DNA of 64,000 nucleotides. It comes from Microbacterium stercoris (lineage in GTDB: Bacteria > Actinomycetota > Actinomycetes > Actinomycetales > Microbacteriaceae). Of this stretch, positions 62,060-64,000 are shown piece by piece. The notes under the pieces were generated by a model. It saw nothing but the letters and a program-made list of their open reading frames with translations. It was not told where the DNA came from and ran no database searches. A program made the position numbers and the translations under genes. Within the stretch, counting starts at the first letter, position 1; each line of letters opens with the position of its first letter. Where the stretch lies: positions 353,544 through 417,543 of the forward strand of contig NZ_JAGFOA010000003.1 in the NCBI RefSeq assembly GCF_017592545.1. Reading direction: 5' to 3'.

Positions 62060-63697
62060 CTAGGGGCGATTCCCCTCGGGGTCGGGGATCTCATCCGGCC
62101 GGTACCGCGGCAGGCGGGAGGCGGGGACGATCGCCAGCGCACTGACGCCGGCGAGGATGAGCAGCCCGAGACGCAGCGCGGCGAGGCGGGACTGCTCGTT
62201 GACCTCCACGGCGGCGTCGATCTCGGCGTCGGAGGCGTCGGTCTGGCTGAGCACCTCGCGCAGCTCGGCGTTGCTGATGAAGTTGACGTCGTTGACGTCG
62301 ACCTGGGCGGCCAGCGTCGGCGGAAGCTCGGGGTGCTCGGCGACGGCACGGCCGACGCTCAGCGCGAGCAGCGACACCATGAGCGCGCCCGCCAGCGCCG
62401 TTCCGACCGCGGACGCGAGGTTCTGCGTGGTGCCGCGGAGCGATCCGACATCTCCGGCCAGGGTGGCCGGGGAGGCCGTCACGAGCACGTTGAAGACCAG
62501 GGTGACGAGGGCTCCCTGTCCGATGCCGAAGACGATGAGACCCGCGATCGTCGGAAGCGTCTCCCAGTTGTTGGTGACCACGAACGACAGCCACACGAGG
62601 GCGGCGGTGGTGAGGATGAAGCCGAACACCCCGATGGTGCGGGGCGGGTACTTCTTGTAGAACCGGACGACGAGCGTGGCGGTGATGAACACCGTCAGGT
62701 TGAACGGCATCATCGCCAGCGACGTGTCGAACGGGGTGCGTCCCTGCACGATCTGGATGTAGAGCGGCACGGTGAAGTTCACGCACGCCTCGAGCGCGAC
62801 CACGATGAACATCGCGTAGACGGCCGCCCGTTCGCGCGGTGAGTCGATGATCGAGAGATCGATGAGCGGCACCTTGCCGGATGCCTTCCGGCGGCGCGTC
62901 CAGACGAAGAAGAGCTGGCCGAGCACCACGCCGGCGACGATGAACAGCGGTGCGGGTGAGAGCCCGGCGAGCGCGAACGGCGCCGAGTCGGTGGCGGCCA
63001 GTGCGCCCCATCCGTTGAGGTTGTTGAAGCCGAGCGTGAGCAGCACGATCGCCGCACCGATCAGGGAGGACGCGACCAGGTCGATCCGGATCGTCGGGTC
63101 GCCCTTGTCGCCGCGCAGGCTGAAGCTGAACGCGAAGACCAGTGCCGCCAGCACCAGCACCACGATGAACACCGGCCGCCAGCCGACGAGGGTGCCGAGG
63201 GTGCCGCCGATCAGGAAGGCGCTGACGCCGGAGATCGCTCGCGCAGAGCCGAGCGCGCCGATCGCGGTCGCCTGCTGCGCGCCACGATAGTTCTCGGCGA
63301 TGAGGGCCACGAGGGAGGGCACGATGATCGCCGCGGCCGCACCTGCCAGGGCCTGTCCGGCGATGGCCCAGCCCGCGCTGGGGGAGAGGATCATCAGCAG
63401 AGCGGATCCCGCGAACAGCACAACGACGATGCGGAAGATGAGCACCCAGCCGACCCGCTGCCCGAGTTTCGCCCCGGTCATCACGAGCGCGGCGACCGCG
63501 AGCCCGTAGACGACGATCGTGGAGCTGGCGACGGTGGGAGGCACGCCGAAGTCCTCCACGATGCCGCCGAGCGAGATCGGCAGCGCCGCCACGTTGAAGG
63601 ACATCAGCACCTGGGCCAGGAAGAGACTGACCATCGGCAGCCAGGACGCTTTGTGTTCGGTGGGGGAGGTGGCGGGAGCTGCGGCAGTCATGTTCAC
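62060..63697 (-). CDS. MFS transporter, DHA2 (14-span) family
   Basis: The 545-residue inner-membrane protein has about 14 hydrophobic segments. MTGAKLGQRVGWVLIFR is the loop 2-3 motif A region and ENYRGAQQATAIGALGSARAISG is the span 5 motif C region of drug/H+ antiporters. The C-terminal part holds an extracytoplasmic stretch rich in Asp/Glu (VDVNDVNFISNAEL). Start ATG 63697 with GAGGGT upstream; 63691 is an alternative. Likely a drug or metabolite exporter; substrate unknown. It is downstream of the glutaminase gene on the same strand, 33 nt apart. Confidence 0.88.
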   Translation of the reverse strand: MNMTAAAPATSPTEHKASWLPMVSLFLAQVLMSFNVAALPISLGGIVEDFGVPPTVASSTIVVYGLAVAALVMTGAKLGQRVGWVLIFRIVVVLFAGSALLMILSPSAGWAIAGQALAGAAAAIIVPSLVALIAENYRGAQQATAIGALGSARAISGVSAFLIGGTLGTLVGWRPVFIVVLVLAALVFAFSFSLRGDKGDPTIRIDLVASSLIGAAIVLLTLGFNNLNGWGALAATDSAPFALAGLSPAPLFIVAGVVLGQLFFVWTRRRKASGKVPLIDLSIIDSPRERAAVYAMFIVVALEACVNFTVPLYIQIVQGRTPFDTSLAMMPFNLTVFITATLVVRFYKKYPPRTIGVFGFILTTAALVWLSFVVTNNWETLPTIAGLIVFGIGQGALVTLVFNVLVTASPATLAGDVGSLRGTTQNLASAVGTALAGALMVSLLALSVGRAVAEHPELPPTLAAQVDVNDVNFISNAELREVLSQTDASDAEIDAAVEVNEQSRLAALRLGLLILAGVSALAIVPASRLPRYRPDEIPDPEGNRP

Positions 63698-63730
63698 CCT
63701 CGTGGTTGTGGCCGAAAGACGCGGGACAGG

Positions 63731-64000
63731 TCAGGAACGGAAGGGGGCGGCGGGCGCGGATGCGAACAGGTTCAGTCCGAGCGCGCGGGAGAGGTATCCG
63801 ATGGCGCGCTGCGAGCGCACCGAGTTGCCCGCGGCATCGAGCCGCGGCGAGAAGGCGCCGATCGCGCCCTTGCCGGGAACGACCGCGACGATGCCGCCCG
63901 AGACGCCCGACTTGGCGGGCAGGCCGATCTCGAACAGCCACTCGCCGGAGCGCTCGTACAGGCCCGTGGCCGCGACGACCGCGAGCGCGTCTCTGCACAC
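63731..64000 (-). CDS. glsA: glutaminase, C-terminal part (5' end beyond window)
   Basis: The reading frame is open to the window edge, so the start is missing. The 89 visible residues contain GLPAKSGVSGGIVAVVPGKGAIGAFSP, a signature of the serine-dependent glutaminase family (beta-lactamase-like fold), with the KSGVSGG loop and the C-terminal RAIGYLSRALGLNLF. These enzymes convert glutamine to glutamate. Internal Met codons near the edge are not starts. Confidence 0.9.
   Translation of the reverse strand: MCRDALAVVAATGLYERSGEWLFEIGLPAKSGVSGGIVAVVPGKGAIGAFSPRLDAAGNSVRSQRAIGYLSRALGLNLFASAPAAPFRS

Overview
The window is high-GC DNA (roughly 70% G+C by eye) from an actinobacterium, most likely Microbacteriaceae and probably Microbacterium or a close relative. 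Signs are a DUF7882 protein, a fused ispDF, the blocks gpmA/phoU/senX3/regX3 and carD-ispDF-cysS-rlmB, a GlnR next to ppk, a MutT1-type Nudix/phosphatase fusion, an LAxTG sorting signal, and many start codons lying 6-7 nt downstream of a -10 box (probable leaderless mRNAs). No phage, transposon, integrase or CRISPR was seen. The gene content is mostly chromosomal core with carbohydrate-use islands.

Layout. 1-4.4 kb: 3' end of topA, tmk, holB, a secreted S33 hydrolase, tRNA-Thr(CGT). 4.4-15.4 kb: an arabinan/xylan-type locus. An ATPase-less ABC importer faces a GH3 and a GH51 enzyme, followed by a secreted tandem esterase and a convergent LacI regulator. Related palindromes in both control regions (shared half-site TTTAC-N-ACG) suggest one regulon. 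15.5-21.5 kb: housekeeping and small genes (rhodanese, GyrI-like, nicotinamidase, an ECF42 sigma with its YCII partner, a PEP-mutase-like enzyme, tRNA-Lys). 21.5-27.8 kb: a candidate small RNA, then a maltose-type locus (LacI repressor, GH13 glucosidase, binding protein, two permeases) with GCAAG-type operators on two apparently leaderless promoters. 27.8-29.8 kb: pabC and nagA.

29.8-49.6 kb is dominated by phosphate physiology: pstSCAB, mutT1-ppk, glnR, and later phoU facing senX3-regX3, with PHO-box-like 11-nt direct repeats upstream of pstS, between phoU and senX3, and more weakly upstream of ppk. Between these lie small membrane proteins, a nitrobindin, a YgfZ-like protein, an FUSC protein, a carboxylesterase, a methyltransferase and gpmA. 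49.1-57.6 kb: carD-ispDF-cysS-rlmB, interrupted by a 1169-residue surface-anchored GH10 xylanase and an acetyltransferase gene. 57.6-64 kb: an oxidoreductase, a DUF4032 kinase-like protein, the MsmK/UgpC-type ATPase that could power both sugar importers, a DsbA-fold protein lacking its CxxC, tRNA-Thr(TGT), an MFS exporter and the 3' end of a glutaminase gene.

Together the window suggests a plant-polymer-degrading soil or plant-associated actinobacterium: a wall-anchored xylanase and secreted esterase act outside, two importers sharing one ATPase bring in oligosaccharides, and cytoplasmic GH3/GH51/GH13 enzymes finish digestion under two LacI regulators. The phosphate regulon is embedded in the same chromosomal segment.
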